Source of the DNA: Comamonadaceae bacterium
Lineage (GTDB): Bacteria > Pseudomonadota > Gammaproteobacteria > Burkholderiales > Burkholderiaceae_C
NCBI GenBank assembly: GCA_947464665.1
Contig: CANHXV010000028.1
Location: 1 to 15,891 of the forward strand
DNA: 15,891 nucleotides
Direction of reading: 5' to 3'
A program made the position numbers and the translations under genes. This document shows, one piece after another, positions 1-7,712 of the stretch (position 1 is the stretch's first letter; every line of letters begins with the position of its first letter). A model generated the notes under the pieces. That model worked only from the letters and a program-made list of their open reading frames with translations. It was not told the origin of the DNA and did not search any database.

Positions 1-164
1 TCGACAAACGATCAGGCAAAGAGGTTTACCTCGATGGCTCTTGGGCAGAAATGTTCCAAATGCACATTCAGGCTTGGCAACAAAATACGCCGACGCAAGA
101 AGAAGTGGAAGACACTTTAGAACGTTACACGGGCTTGGCACAACAACCCGTAGTGGTTCACTGA
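1..164 (+). CDS. C-terminal fragment of a DUF3567-like small protein (5' end outside window)
   Basis: An open frame runs in from the left edge and ends at TGA 162-164, giving about 53 residues. The visible part has a DKxxGKEVYLDG stretch, an acidic PTQEEVEDTLERY helix and a C-terminal LAQQPVVVH. From memory this resembles DUF3567, a family of roughly 90-residue proteins of unknown function typical of Burkholderiales, whose members end in a similar QQPVV-hydrophobic-H tail. No function can be assigned. The start and the first third lie outside the window. The gene converges on the aminotransferase that follows. Family assignment is moderate; that this is a real coding end is more certain. Confidence 0.6.
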   Translation, partial: DKRSGKEVYLDGSWAEMFQMHIQAWQQNTPTQEEVEDTLERYTGLAQQPVVVH

Positions 165-172
165 TTGGCCTG

Positions 173-191
173 TTGCGGTTTTCGCAAAACC
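173..191. terminator. Possible weak bidirectional hairpin between convergent genes
   Basis: Between the converging stop codons at 164 and 220 there is a short inverted repeat, GGTTTT-CGC-AAAACC (177-191), overlapping an alternative TTGCG-gtttt-CGCAA (173-187). It is correctly placed for a shared terminator, but the stem is AT-rich and no separate U-tract follows on either strand. The call rests mostly on position. Confidence 0.25.
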
Positions 192-219
192 TTGAAAATC
201 ACGGCAACGTCGCAGGACG

Positions 220-1599
220 TCAGGCATGTTTTCGAATGCTGTCGGCCAACACATTGACCATTTTGTCGATGTGTTCTTTTTCCACAATGTAGGGTGGGCA
301 AAGGACCAGGTTTTCTCCAGCTGCTCGCACCAAAACGCCCTTGTTGTAGCAGTCTAGGAAAATGTCGTACGCGCGCTTGCCTGGGGCCCCCGCAATGGAA
401 GACAACTCGACTGCACCCGCCAAGCCCAGGCTTCGGATGCCAATGACGTTGGGAAGGCCTTTGAAGGCGCTGTGCATGGCATCTCCCAACACAGGGCCCA
501 TTTGGCCAGCGCGGGCAAACAGATTTTCATCCTTGAGGAGTTTCAGGGTGGCAATGGCCGCGGCACAAGACACTGGGTGGCCGGAATAGGTGTAGCCATG
601 GAAAAACTCAATGGCGTAATCGGGCGCACCAGAATTCATCATGGCGTCGTAGATGAAATCACGGCAAACCACACCACCTAAAGGGATGACGCCATTGGTC
701 ACGCATTTGGCAAAGTTGAGCATGTCGGGCACCACACCGTAATAGTCAGCGCCGAAATTGGTGCCCATGCGGCCAAAGCCTGTGATCACCTCGTCAAAAA
801 TGAGCAAAATGCCGTGCTTGTTGCAAATTTCGCGCAGGCGTTTCAAATAACCCTTGGGCGGTAAATACCAACCCGCAGACCCCGCAACCGGCTCCACAAT
901 GATAGCGGCCACATTGCTGGGATCATGCAAAGCCAAGATACGGGTTTCAAGCTCTAGCAGTGGGTCTTCTTGCCAAACGGGTTCTTCGTTGTGAATGTAA
1001 GCATGGTTCACTGGGTCGTGAATAAAGCGCATGTGGTCGACACGGGGCAACAATTGGGCGCCATAGACTTTGCGGTTGGCTGGCAACCCTCCCACGCTCA
1101 TGCCACCAAAGTTGACGCCGTGATAGCCCTTTTCCCGCCCAATGAACACATTGCGGTGCCCTTCCCCGCGGGCTCGGTGGTAGGCCAAGGCCACCTTCAA
1201 TGAGGTGTCGGCGGCTTCCGAGCCAGAGTTGCAAAACAGCACCTTATTCAAGTCACCAGGGCACAGGTCGGCAATCATTTGAGCGGCTTGAAACGCTTGG
1301 TCATTGCTGATTTGAAAGGCTGTGGCGTAGTCGAGGGTGTCAAGTTGTTTTTTGATGGCCTCGGCAATGGGTTTGCGGTTATGGCCTGCACCCACACACC
1401 ACAAGCTAGAAATGCCATCAATCACTTGACGGCCATCGTGGGTGGTGAAGTGCATGCCTTCTGCAGCCACAAAAACGCGCGGCTCTTGCTTGAAATGGCG
1501 GTTGCCTGTGAAGGGCAGCCACTGGTGCTCCATGTTGAAGCTGGCCGCAGGGGCGCTGGCGGGTTTGATGGAGGCGGTGGGGGAATCTACAGTTAACAT
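220..1599 (-). CDS. Class III omega-amino acid (beta-alanine):pyruvate aminotransferase
   Basis: This is a PLP-dependent fold-type I aminotransferase of about 459 residues that moves an amino group from beta-alanine or another omega-amino acid to pyruvate in the cytoplasm. Visible signatures, numbered from the chosen start, are WLPFTGNRHF near residue 27, a conserved SLWCVGAGH, the phosphate-binding NSGSEA (124-129), GYHG (158-161), the PLP-ring Asp in FDEVITGFGRMG (268-279), and the Schiff-base Lys298 in FAKCVTNG. HGYTYSGHP also matches the beta-alanine:pyruvate transaminase branch. The frame extends upstream to a TTG at 1671, but the ATG at 1599 has an AAAGG ribosome site seven bases upstream and a plausible promoter covers the extension, so I start at 1599. 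It is monocistronic and divergent from purU. True substrate could be another omega-amine such as putrescine or taurine. Confidence 0.88.
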   Translation of the reverse strand: MLTVDSPTASIKPASAPAASFNMEHQWLPFTGNRHFKQEPRVFVAAEGMHFTTHDGRQVIDGISSLWCVGAGHNRKPIAEAIKKQLDTLDYATAFQISNDQAFQAAQMIADLCPGDLNKVLFCNSGSEAADTSLKVALAYHRARGEGHRNVFIGREKGYHGVNFGGMSVGGLPANRKVYGAQLLPRVDHMRFIHDPVNHAYIHNEEPVWQEDPLLELETRILALHDPSNVAAIIVEPVAGSAGWYLPPKGYLKRLREICNKHGILLIFDEVITGFGRMGTNFGADYYGVVPDMLNFAKCVTNGVIPLGGVVCRDFIYDAMMNSGAPDYAIEFFHGYTYSGHPVSCAAAIATLKLLKDENLFARAGQMGPVLGDAMHSAFKGLPNVIGIRSLGLAGAVELSSIAGAPGKRAYDIFLDCYNKGVLVRAAGENLVLCPPYIVEKEHIDKMVNVLADSIRKHA

Positions 1600-1642
1600 G
1601 AATGTGCCTTTGAGCTGGTAGCCAGCGTTAATTTCAACACTC

Positions 1643-1671
1643 AGTGTAAATTGACCCATTGCAGATCGCAA
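1643..1671 (-). promoter_or_regulatory. Putative sigma-70-type promoter for the aminotransferase
   Basis: On the minus strand TTGCGA (1671-1666) is followed after 17 bases by TACACT (1648-1643), each matching four of six consensus bases. Initiation about seven bases downstream would leave a leader of roughly 37 bases before the ATG at 1599. It overlaps the alternative TTG start, which argues against that longer protein. A weaker plus-strand pair, TTGACC (1651-1656) and CACTAT (1673-1678), could serve purU. Confidence 0.4.
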
Positions 1672-1781
1672 TCACTATTTCAGCATATCTGACAGAAAGT
1701 CACGGCTGTTTTGACCTTTGATTGCGCATGGCCGGGCCCTCGATGCAGAACTTTAGCGCCTTCCCTGCGACAATAACTACC

Positions 1782-2630
1782 ATGAACCATGCCTACATTT
1801 TGACCCTTTCCTGCCCCGACAGAACGGGCATCGTGCACGCTGTTTCGGGGTTTTTGCTGGAACGCGGCGGCAACATCGAAGAAGCGGCTCAATACAACGA
1901 CCCCGCAACGGGACTGTTTTTCATGCGCGTGCGGTTTGCCTGCGAGCCAGTGAACGAAGCCGATTTGCGCACCCAGTTGGTCAGTTTTGCAGCCCCCTTC
2001 CACATGACCTGGAACCTGCACAGCACCACCCAGCCCATGCGCACGATCATTTTGGTCAGCAAAGAGGGCCATTGCTTGAACGATTTGCTGTTCCGCTGGA
2101 AAAGTGGCTTACTGCCCATCGACATTCGGGCCATTGTCAGCAACCACCGTGAGTTTGACCAGTTGGCGGCCAGCTACAACGTGCCCTTTCATCATATTCT
2201 CGTCACCGCCACCAACAAGGCCGAAGCCGAAGCCAAACAGTACGACATCATTCAATCAGAAGGCGCAGAGTTGGTGGTATTGGCGCGCTACATGCAAATT
2301 TTGTCAGACGATTTGTGTCGCAAGTTGTCCGGCCGTGCCATCAACATTCACCACTCCTTCTTGCCCAGCTTCAAGGGTGCCAAACCTTACTACCAAGCGC
2401 ATGACCGAGGTGTCAAATTGATTGGCGCCACGGCCCACTACGTCACGGCCGATTTAGACGAAGGCCCTATCATTGAGCAAGATGTGGCGCGTGTAGACCA
2501 CTCCAAAACCGTAGACGATCTGACCACCCAAGGCCGCGACACTGAAAGCCAAGTGCTGGCGCGCGCTGTGAAGTGGCACAGTGAACACCGTGTGCTGTTG
2601 AATGGTCACAAGACAGTGATCTTTAAATAG
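1782..2630 (+). CDS. purU: Formyltetrahydrofolate deformylase PurU
   Basis: PurU hydrolyses 10-formyltetrahydrofolate to formate and tetrahydrofolate, balancing the one-carbon pool and supplying formate for purine synthesis. From the ATG at 1782 the protein is 282 residues, the normal size. An N-terminal ACT domain (about 3-75, starting YILTLSCPDRTGIVHAVSGF) is the regulatory ligand-binding part. The formyltransferase-like hydrolase domain (about 85-280) contains the catalytic trio seen in this fold: Asn188 and His190 in AINIHHSFLPSF, and Asp226 in ADLDEGPI. The frame is open back to 1722, but the family begins with the ACT strand, so the later start is chosen. No clear Shine-Dalgarno precedes it. 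glcD follows 45 bases downstream in the same direction and may be cotranscribed. Confidence 0.95.
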   Translation: MNHAYILTLSCPDRTGIVHAVSGFLLERGGNIEEAAQYNDPATGLFFMRVRFACEPVNEADLRTQLVSFAAPFHMTWNLHSTTQPMRTIILVSKEGHCLNDLLFRWKSGLLPIDIRAIVSNHREFDQLAASYNVPFHHILVTATNKAEAEAKQYDIIQSEGAELVVLARYMQILSDDLCRKLSGRAINIHHSFLPSFKGAKPYYQAHDRGVKLIGATAHYVTADLDEGPIIEQDVARVDHSKTVDDLTTQGRDTESQVLARAVKWHSEHRVLLNGHKTVIFK

Positions 2631-2675
2631 TTTCGACCATCATTCTGAATACCTCTTTTGAATTGAGAATTTGAC

Positions 2676-4169
2676 ATGAACGCTTTGACCAACTTGGACG
2701 CACTGTCTCGCGCCGATCGGCAAGCACAAATCGTTCGCGCCTTGAGCGCTGTGATGCCTGCGCACACCTTGCTCTACACGCTGGAAGACACCGTACCTTA
2801 TGAGTGCGATGGCCTAACGGCTTATCGCGAGCGACCCCTTGTGGTGGCCTTACCCGAAACACAAAGTCAAGTTCAAGCTGTTTTAAAAACCTGCCATGCC
2901 TTGGCAGTGCCTGTGGTGGCACGCGGTGCAGGAACCGGTTTGTCGGGCGGCGCCATGCCCCACAAAATGGGCGTCACCTTGTCGATGGCCAAGTTCAATC
3001 AGATTCTCAAAATGGACCCCGTATCTAGAACCGCAGTGGTTCAATGCGGTGTTCGCAACTTGGCCATTTCTGAGGCGGCTTCAGTGCATGGTTTGTACTA
3101 CGCCCCCGATCCGTCCAGCCAAATTGCCTGCACCATTGGTGGCAACGTGGCCGAAAACTCTGGTGGCGTGCACTGCCTGAAATATGGCCTCACCTTGCAC
3201 AATGTTTTGAAAGTCAAGGGCTTCACCATCGAAGGCGATGCCGTCACTTTCGGCAGCGATGCTTTAGACACTTCCGGCTTTGATTTGTTGTCGGTCCTGG
3301 TGGGCAGCGAGGGCATGTTGGCCATCACCACAGAAGTCACCGTTAAGTTGGTGCCCAAGCCTCAATTGGCGCGATGCATCATGGCAAGCTTCGATGACAT
3401 TCGCAAAGCGGGCGATGCGGTAGCCGCCGTCATTGCAGCCGGTATCATTCCTGCAGGTTTAGAAATGATGGACAAGCCCATGACCGCTGCCGTGGAAGAT
3501 TTTGTGCACGCGGGTTACGACTTGAATGCAGCAGCTATTTTGTTGTGCGAGAGCGATGGCACGCCTGAAGAAGTTGAAGAAGAAATCGGCCGCATGAGCG
3601 ATGTACTGCGCGGCTGTGGCGCCACCGCCATTGCCGTGAGCAAAGACGAAGCTGAACGCTTGCGCTTTTGGAGCGGCCGCAAAAATGCATTCCCCGCATC
3701 GGGCCGCATCAGCCCCGACTACATGTGCATGGATTCCACCATTCCACGCAAACGCTTGGCCGATATATTGTTGGCCATTGCCGAGATGGAAAAGAAATAC
3801 CAACTTCGTTGCGCCAATGTGTTTCACGCAGGGGATGGCAACCTGCACCCACTCATTTTGTTTGATGCGAACGACCCCGACCAGTTGCACCGCTGTGAAT
3901 TGTTTGGTGCCGATATTTTAGAAACCAGTGTCGCCATGGGCGGCACCGTCACCGGCGAACATGGTGTGGGCATTGAAAAACTCAACAGCATGTGCGTTCA
4001 GTTTTCAGCTCAAGAAAACGCGCAGATGTTTGCCTTGAAAAAAGCCTTTGACCCGCAGGGCCTGCTCAACCCTGGCAAGGTCATTCCGACACACAACCGA
4101 TGCGCAGAATACGGCAAGATGTTGGTGCGGGGCGGCAAAATTTCACACCCAGATTTGCCGCGTTTTTAA
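2676..4169 (+). CDS. glcD: Glycolate oxidase FAD-linked subunit GlcD
   Basis: This 497-residue flavoprotein belongs to the VAO/FAD_binding_4 group and matches GlcD closely along its whole length; the E. coli protein is about 499 residues. GlcD oxidises glycolate (and D-lactate) to the 2-oxo acid and normally works with GlcE and the iron-sulfur GlcF. FAD-binding signatures are RGAGTGLSGGA (83-93) and the DPSSQIACTIGGNVAENSGG block (145-164). The C-terminal oxidase domain carries FHAGDGNLHP (383-392) and GEHGVG (427-432). The N-terminal PYECDGLTAYR is diagnostic of GlcD rather than generic D-lactate dehydrogenases. It follows purU by 45 bases and converges on yggS. No glcE or glcF lies next to it, so the partner subunits must be elsewhere, or the enzyme is a stand-alone D-2-hydroxyacid dehydrogenase. 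Confidence 0.9.
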   Translation: MNALTNLDALSRADRQAQIVRALSAVMPAHTLLYTLEDTVPYECDGLTAYRERPLVVALPETQSQVQAVLKTCHALAVPVVARGAGTGLSGGAMPHKMGVTLSMAKFNQILKMDPVSRTAVVQCGVRNLAISEAASVHGLYYAPDPSSQIACTIGGNVAENSGGVHCLKYGLTLHNVLKVKGFTIEGDAVTFGSDALDTSGFDLLSVLVGSEGMLAITTEVTVKLVPKPQLARCIMASFDDIRKAGDAVAAVIAAGIIPAGLEMMDKPMTAAVEDFVHAGYDLNAAAILLCESDGTPEEVEEEIGRMSDVLRGCGATAIAVSKDEAERLRFWSGRKNAFPASGRISPDYMCMDSTIPRKRLADILLAIAEMEKKYQLRCANVFHAGDGNLHPLILFDANDPDQLHRCELFGADILETSVAMGGTVTGEHGVGIEKLNSMCVQFSAQENAQMFALKKAFDPQGLLNPGKVIPTHNRCAEYGKMLVRGGKISHPDLPRF

Positions 4170-4210
4170 TCCACAGCCATTCTTCGAAATCCAATCTGCG
4201 CAATGGGGCT

Positions 4211-4897
4211 TTAGGAACGCGCGCCAAAAATAGCCGTGCCTACACGCAAGCAAGTACTGCCCTCGGTTATGGCTATTTCTAAATCAGCTGTCATGCCCAT
4301 GGACAATGTATCCAGTTTCAGTCCCGCTTCGTTCAAACTGTCAAACAGTTCTCTGGCCCGTCGGTGCACTGCTTGAATTTGGGCCTTGTTTTCAGAAGGC
4401 TCTGGAATGGTCATGATGCCGCGCAGTTGCAGATGCGGTAACTTGGCTACGGCTTGTGCAAGCGCCAAGAGCTCTCCAGGGGCAACGCCCGACTTGTTGT
4501 TTCCTCCGTCGACATTCACTTGCAAGCAAACCTGCAAAGGCGGCAAGTGAGCGGGTCTTTGTGCCGACAAACGCTCGGCAATTTTCAAACGGTCAATGCT
4601 GTGAGCCCAGGCGAAATTTTCAGCCACCCACTTGGATTTATTGCTTTGAATGGGGCCAATGCAATGCCACTCCAAAGGCAGATCTGCCAATGAAGCGATT
4701 TTGTCGACGCCTTCTTGAATGTAGTTTTCACCAAACGCCAATTGACCTGCCGCATGCGCATCGCGCACAGCTTGCGCTGGCATGGTCTTAGACACTGCCA
4801 AAAGTTTCACAGCGTCGGATGCTCGGCCAGCGGCCGCAGATGCAAGCTCAATTCGCTTGCGGACCTTTTGTAGATTGTCTGAAACTGTGTCATTCAT
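4211..4897 (-). CDS. yggS: YggS/PROSC family PLP homeostasis protein
   Basis: This is a 228-residue single-domain PLP-binding protein of the alanine-racemase N-terminal barrel fold. The family buffers free pyridoxal phosphate and has no established catalytic reaction. Visible signatures are the PLP Lys37 in LLAVSKTMP, then FGENYIQEG, WHCIGPIQSNK, and near the C-terminus SMGMTADLEIAITEGSTCLRVG-like residues ending in GTAIFGARS. The open frame continues upstream to about 4969, but that would overlap the divergent pilT-like gene, and family proteins start close to the MNDTV methionine at 4897. No clear Shine-Dalgarno is visible. A divergent yggS/pilT arrangement is common in beta- and gammaproteobacteria, which supports both calls. 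Confidence 0.93.
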   Translation of the reverse strand: MNDTVSDNLQKVRKRIELASAAAGRASDAVKLLAVSKTMPAQAVRDAHAAGQLAFGENYIQEGVDKIASLADLPLEWHCIGPIQSNKSKWVAENFAWAHSIDRLKIAERLSAQRPAHLPPLQVCLQVNVDGGNNKSGVAPGELLALAQAVAKLPHLQLRGIMTIPEPSENKAQIQAVHRRARELFDSLNEAGLKLDTLSMGMTADLEIAITEGSTCLRVGTAIFGARS

Positions 4898-4938
4898 GGG
4901 AACAAGCTTAACAAATCTCACAGCACAAAGGAAATTCA

Positions 4939-6039
4939 ATGGATTGGCAGAGCATCTTGCAGCAAGCACGAAGTCTAGGCGCTTCAGATGTTCATCTCTC
5001 AGCAGGTGAGGTGCCTTGGCTCAGGATTGATGGCAAGATGCGGCGCTGGGTTGACCCACGCAGCCCTGCCAATTGGCAAACCCTTGAAGCTCGGTCTTTG
5101 TTGGAGTTTCTCGAAGTGCTTCGCCCGAGCAAGCTTGGCGCTCAACCCACACGCCCCGAAACAGACTTTGCGTTCAACCATCTCGACTTCGCAGTGTCGC
5201 TTGAAGGGCTGGGCAGATTTCGAATCAATGCCTTTTTTCAAGCCCGCGGCCCTGCCATAGCCTTGCGCCTGATCTCAGATACATTGCCAAATTTGAAAAC
5301 ACTAGGGGCCCCCGAGTGCGTGGCTTCTTGGGGTCGGCAATCACATGGTTTGGTTCTGATGACCGGCCCCACTGGCAGTGGTAAGTCAAGCTTGCTTGCA
5401 GCCTTGTTGCATGACATCAACCAACATTGTGAAGGCCATTTGCTCACCCTTGAAGATCCGATTGAGTATCAGCATGTACCCCTTCAATGTTTAGTTCACC
5501 AACGTGAAGTAGGGCGTGACACCCCCGACTTTGAATCGGGCTTGCGCGCTGCTCTGCGTGAAGATCCTGATGTGATTTTGGTCGGTGAAATGCGCGACGC
5601 GGCAACCATTCGATTGGCTCTCACAGCAGCCGAAACCGGGCACTTGGTTTTGTCCACCTTGCACACAGCCAGCGCACCACAGGCCGTTGACCGTCTGGTG
5701 GATGCGTTTTCCTCTCACGAAAAAGAAGCGGTTCGCGCCTTGTTTGCAGAAAATCTGATTGCCGTCTTGGCGCAAACGCTATGCCCAAAGTTGGGGGGTG
5801 TTGGCCGTGTGGCAGCGCATGAAATCATGATTGGCACGCCAGCAGTTAAACATCTCATTCGCGAAGGCAAGCTTGGCCAACTTTATTCTGCGATTCAAAC
5901 GGGACAGGCCGTGGGCATGCAAACGCTTGACCAAAGCCTGTTGCGCCACTTTCAGTCGGGTCAGATTTCAGCGGCTACTTTGCGACTTTTAAGCAAGTTC
6001 AACCCAAAATCACAATCTGATGGACAATCGCTAGCTTGA
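4939..6039 (+). CDS. PilT-like type IV pilus retraction ATPase (divergent paralogue)
   Basis: This 366-residue protein is a hexameric secretion ATPase of the PilT/GspE family. PilT powers pilus disassembly at the inner membrane for twitching. In order there is an N-terminal PAS-like domain (ASDVHLSAGEVPWLRIDG, 15-32), Walker A GPTGSGKS (143-150), the Asp box LTLEDPIEY (169-177), Walker B in LREDPDVILVGEMRD (206-220), the His box TAAETGHLVLSTLHT (229-243), and the PilT-type C-terminal motif AVKHLIREGKLGQLYSAIQTG (302-322). A good AAAGGAA site sits 6 bases before the ATG. It is some 20 residues longer than typical PilT; the stretch between residues 39 and 75 aligns poorly from memory. A pilU gene usually follows, but here a dehydrogenase does. 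It could be a PilT2-type paralogue. Confidence 0.87.
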   Translation: MDWQSILQQARSLGASDVHLSAGEVPWLRIDGKMRRWVDPRSPANWQTLEARSLLEFLEVLRPSKLGAQPTRPETDFAFNHLDFAVSLEGLGRFRINAFFQARGPAIALRLISDTLPNLKTLGAPECVASWGRQSHGLVLMTGPTGSGKSSLLAALLHDINQHCEGHLLTLEDPIEYQHVPLQCLVHQREVGRDTPDFESGLRAALREDPDVILVGEMRDAATIRLALTAAETGHLVLSTLHTASAPQAVDRLVDAFSSHEKEAVRALFAENLIAVLAQTLCPKLGGVGRVAAHEIMIGTPAVKHLIREGKLGQLYSAIQTGQAVGMQTLDQSLLRHFQSGQISAATLRLLSKFNPKSQSDGQSLA

Positions 6040-6070
6040 ACAATTCTTCAACCTCACCACACAGACAACC

Positions 6071-6985
6071 ATGAGCAGCCTGAACGCAAAAACCTACGAA
6101 TCCGCACCTTCTCAACATGTCGCCTTTTTAGGCCTAGGCGTCATGGGCTATCCCATGGCGGGTCACTTGGCCCGCGCTGGCCATGCAGTGACGGTTTACA
6201 ACCGAAGCGCGGCCAAAGCAGCTGCTTGGTGCAAAGAGTTTGCCGATAGCCTCCAACCTGCGCATGCATCAACACCCCGCGAAGCTGTGAAAAACGCCGA
6301 CATCGTCTTTTGCTGCGTTGGCAACGATGAAGATTTGCGTGCAGTGGTACTCGGTACAGACGGTGCTTTAGCTGGCATGAAAAAAGGCGCCACTTTGGTA
6401 GACCACACCACGGCTTCTGCCAATGTGGCGCGCGAACTCTACGCAGCGGCCAAAGCGCTTGGCTTGAATTTCATTGATGCGCCCGTATCTGGCGGTCAAG
6501 GCGGCGCTCAAAATGGCTTGCTCACCGTCATGTGCGGTGGCGATGCCGCCATTTTTGAAGCTACCAAACCAGCAGCCATGGCGTTCTCTCGGGCCTACAC
6601 CTTGATGGGTGAATCCGGCGCAGGCCAACTCACCAAAATGGTCAACCAAGTTTGCATTGCAGGCTTGGTGCAGGGCTTGTCAGAAGCCATTGCCTTTGGA
6701 CAAAAAGCGGGCCTTGACATGAATCTGGTGTTGGATGTGATCGGCAAGGGCGCAGCGCAAAGCTGGCAAATGGACAACCGAGGCAAAACCATGGTGGCTG
6801 ACAAGTTCGATTTTGGCTTTGCAGTCGATTGGATGCGCAAAGACTTGGGACTGGTCATGGACGAGGCAAAACGCAATGGTGCGCGTTTGCCTGTCACGGC
6901 CTTGGTTGATCAGTTTTATGCCGATGTACAGCAAATGGGCGGCAAGCGCTGGGACACCTCCAGCTTGATCAAACGTCTGGGCTAA
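6071..6985 (+). CDS. NAD(P)-dependent beta-hydroxyacid dehydrogenase (3-hydroxyisobutyrate dehydrogenase family)
   Basis: This 304-residue oxidoreductase belongs to the 3-hydroxyisobutyrate, tartronate-semialdehyde and glyoxylate reductase superfamily. The N-terminal Rossmann domain holds GLGVMG (21-26), followed by the second-strand end YNRS (43-46); an Arg there often goes with NADP. DHTTAS (111-116) and DAPVSGGQGGAQNG (136-149) form the substrate loop. The catalytic Lys189 with Asn192 is in GQLTKMVNQ, and the C-terminal all-helical domain carries WMRKDLGL (254-261). Substrate cannot be fixed from sequence. Reduction of glyoxylate, succinate semialdehyde or tartronate semialdehyde would all fit, and the first would link to the nearby glcD. 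It starts 31 bases after the pilT-like gene and ends five bases before the converging dolP-like gene. Confidence 0.85.
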   Translation: MSSLNAKTYESAPSQHVAFLGLGVMGYPMAGHLARAGHAVTVYNRSAAKAAAWCKEFADSLQPAHASTPREAVKNADIVFCCVGNDEDLRAVVLGTDGALAGMKKGATLVDHTTASANVARELYAAAKALGLNFIDAPVSGGQGGAQNGLLTVMCGGDAAIFEATKPAAMAFSRAYTLMGESGAGQLTKMVNQVCIAGLVQGLSEAIAFGQKAGLDMNLVLDVIGKGAAQSWQMDNRGKTMVADKFDFGFAVDWMRKDLGLVMDEAKRNGARLPVTALVDQFYADVQQMGGKRWDTSSLIKRLG

Positions 6986-6990
6986 AGGTT

Positions 6991-7641
6991 TTACAGCTTG
7001 GGCTGTGCCTGGCGGGAAAAGGGCTGAGCGCTGATGCGTTTCAGTTCCTCTTCTGTAATGATTTCAAAGACTCTGACCACCTTCACCACGCCACTGACAC
7101 TGCCACTGCGTGCAATTTCAGAAGCGCGTTGCGCCTCACGGGAAGTAACGCGGCCCATCAGATAAACAATACCTCTCTCAACGACTACTTTAAAAGCGTT
7201 GGATTGCAAATCTTTGGCATCCACCATCAAGGCTTTGATTTGGCCGGTAATAATGATGTCTTTGGAGCGCTGGGTGAGAGAACTGGCAGGCTCTATGGCC
7301 AGGTCATTGACCACGGAATTCACATTCTCTTGGCTTTTGGCCAGCCTCTCAGCAAGTTCTTTTTCTGCAGCCGAGCTGACCTCACCGGTCAGCAATACCA
7401 TGCGGTTGTAGCTGGTCACATTCACGTGTGCGGCAGCACTCAAATTCTGACGCAAACCCTGTGCAGTTCGAAGTTCAATGCTCTCATCTTCTAGCTGAAT
7501 ACCTGCCGTTCGGCGATCAATGGCCACTAAGCCACTCATGACAGCACTGCCAACCACCAATGGCGCACAGGCTGACAAACTGGCCACCATGGTACTGGCC
7601 GCCAAAGCAGAAAGCATCCAACGATTGAAATTGAGGTTCAC
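6991..7641 (-). CDS. dolP: DolP/YraP-like outer-membrane lipoprotein with two BON domains
   Basis: This is a 216-residue predicted lipoprotein. From a GTG start at 7641 the N-terminus has a short basic region, a hydrophobic stretch and a lipobox Leu-Ser-Ala-Cys with Cys25 as the lipidated residue. The following residues do not include the Asp+2 retention signal, so outer-membrane sorting is likely. Two BON domains follow, about 50-115 and 127-195, each with the hydrophobic-GxV core (VLLTGEVSS and VYLMGRVTS). DolP binds anionic phospholipid and helps outer-membrane integrity in E. coli. The GTG is chosen because AAGGA lies eight bases upstream and the signal peptide begins just after it; an ATG further in would shorten the signal peptide. 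It follows the DiaA-like gene by 71 bases, as in enterobacteria. Confidence 0.87.
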   Translation of the reverse strand: MNLNFNRWMLSALAASTMVASLSACAPLVVGSAVMSGLVAIDRRTAGIQLEDESIELRTAQGLRQNLSAAAHVNVTSYNRMVLLTGEVSSAAEKELAERLAKSQENVNSVVNDLAIEPASSLTQRSKDIIITGQIKALMVDAKDLQSNAFKVVVERGIVYLMGRVTSREAQRASEIARSGSVSGVVKVVRVFEIITEEELKRISAQPFSRQAQPKL

Positions 7642-7649
7642 TTGAAATG

Positions 7650-7655
7650 TCCTTA
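7650..7655 (-). promoter_or_regulatory. Ribosome binding site that fixes the dolP GTG start
   Basis: On the minus strand TAAGGA lies eight bases upstream of GTG at 7641. No comparable site precedes the in-frame ATG codons on either side, so this site decides the start. Confidence 0.6.
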
Positions 7656-7712
7656 GAAAGTCTTGAAATATTTTAAACGCGTTGTTGCAGAAAGGAAATG
7701 GCCCGCTTTCGC

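Noticed and set aside
1722..1781. A longer purU starting at 1722.
   Set aside because: The 20 extra residues have no counterpart in PurU, which begins right at the ACT-domain strand; no ribosome site supports it.
3459..3890. Open frame of 143 codons on minus inside glcD.
   Set aside because: A shadow of glcD codons with no recognisable motif; glcD is conserved through the whole stretch.
4175..4210. AGCCATT...AATGGGGCT inverted repeat between glcD and yggS as a terminator.
   Set aside because: The stem needs a two-base bulge, the loop is about 20 bases, and no T-tract follows on either side.
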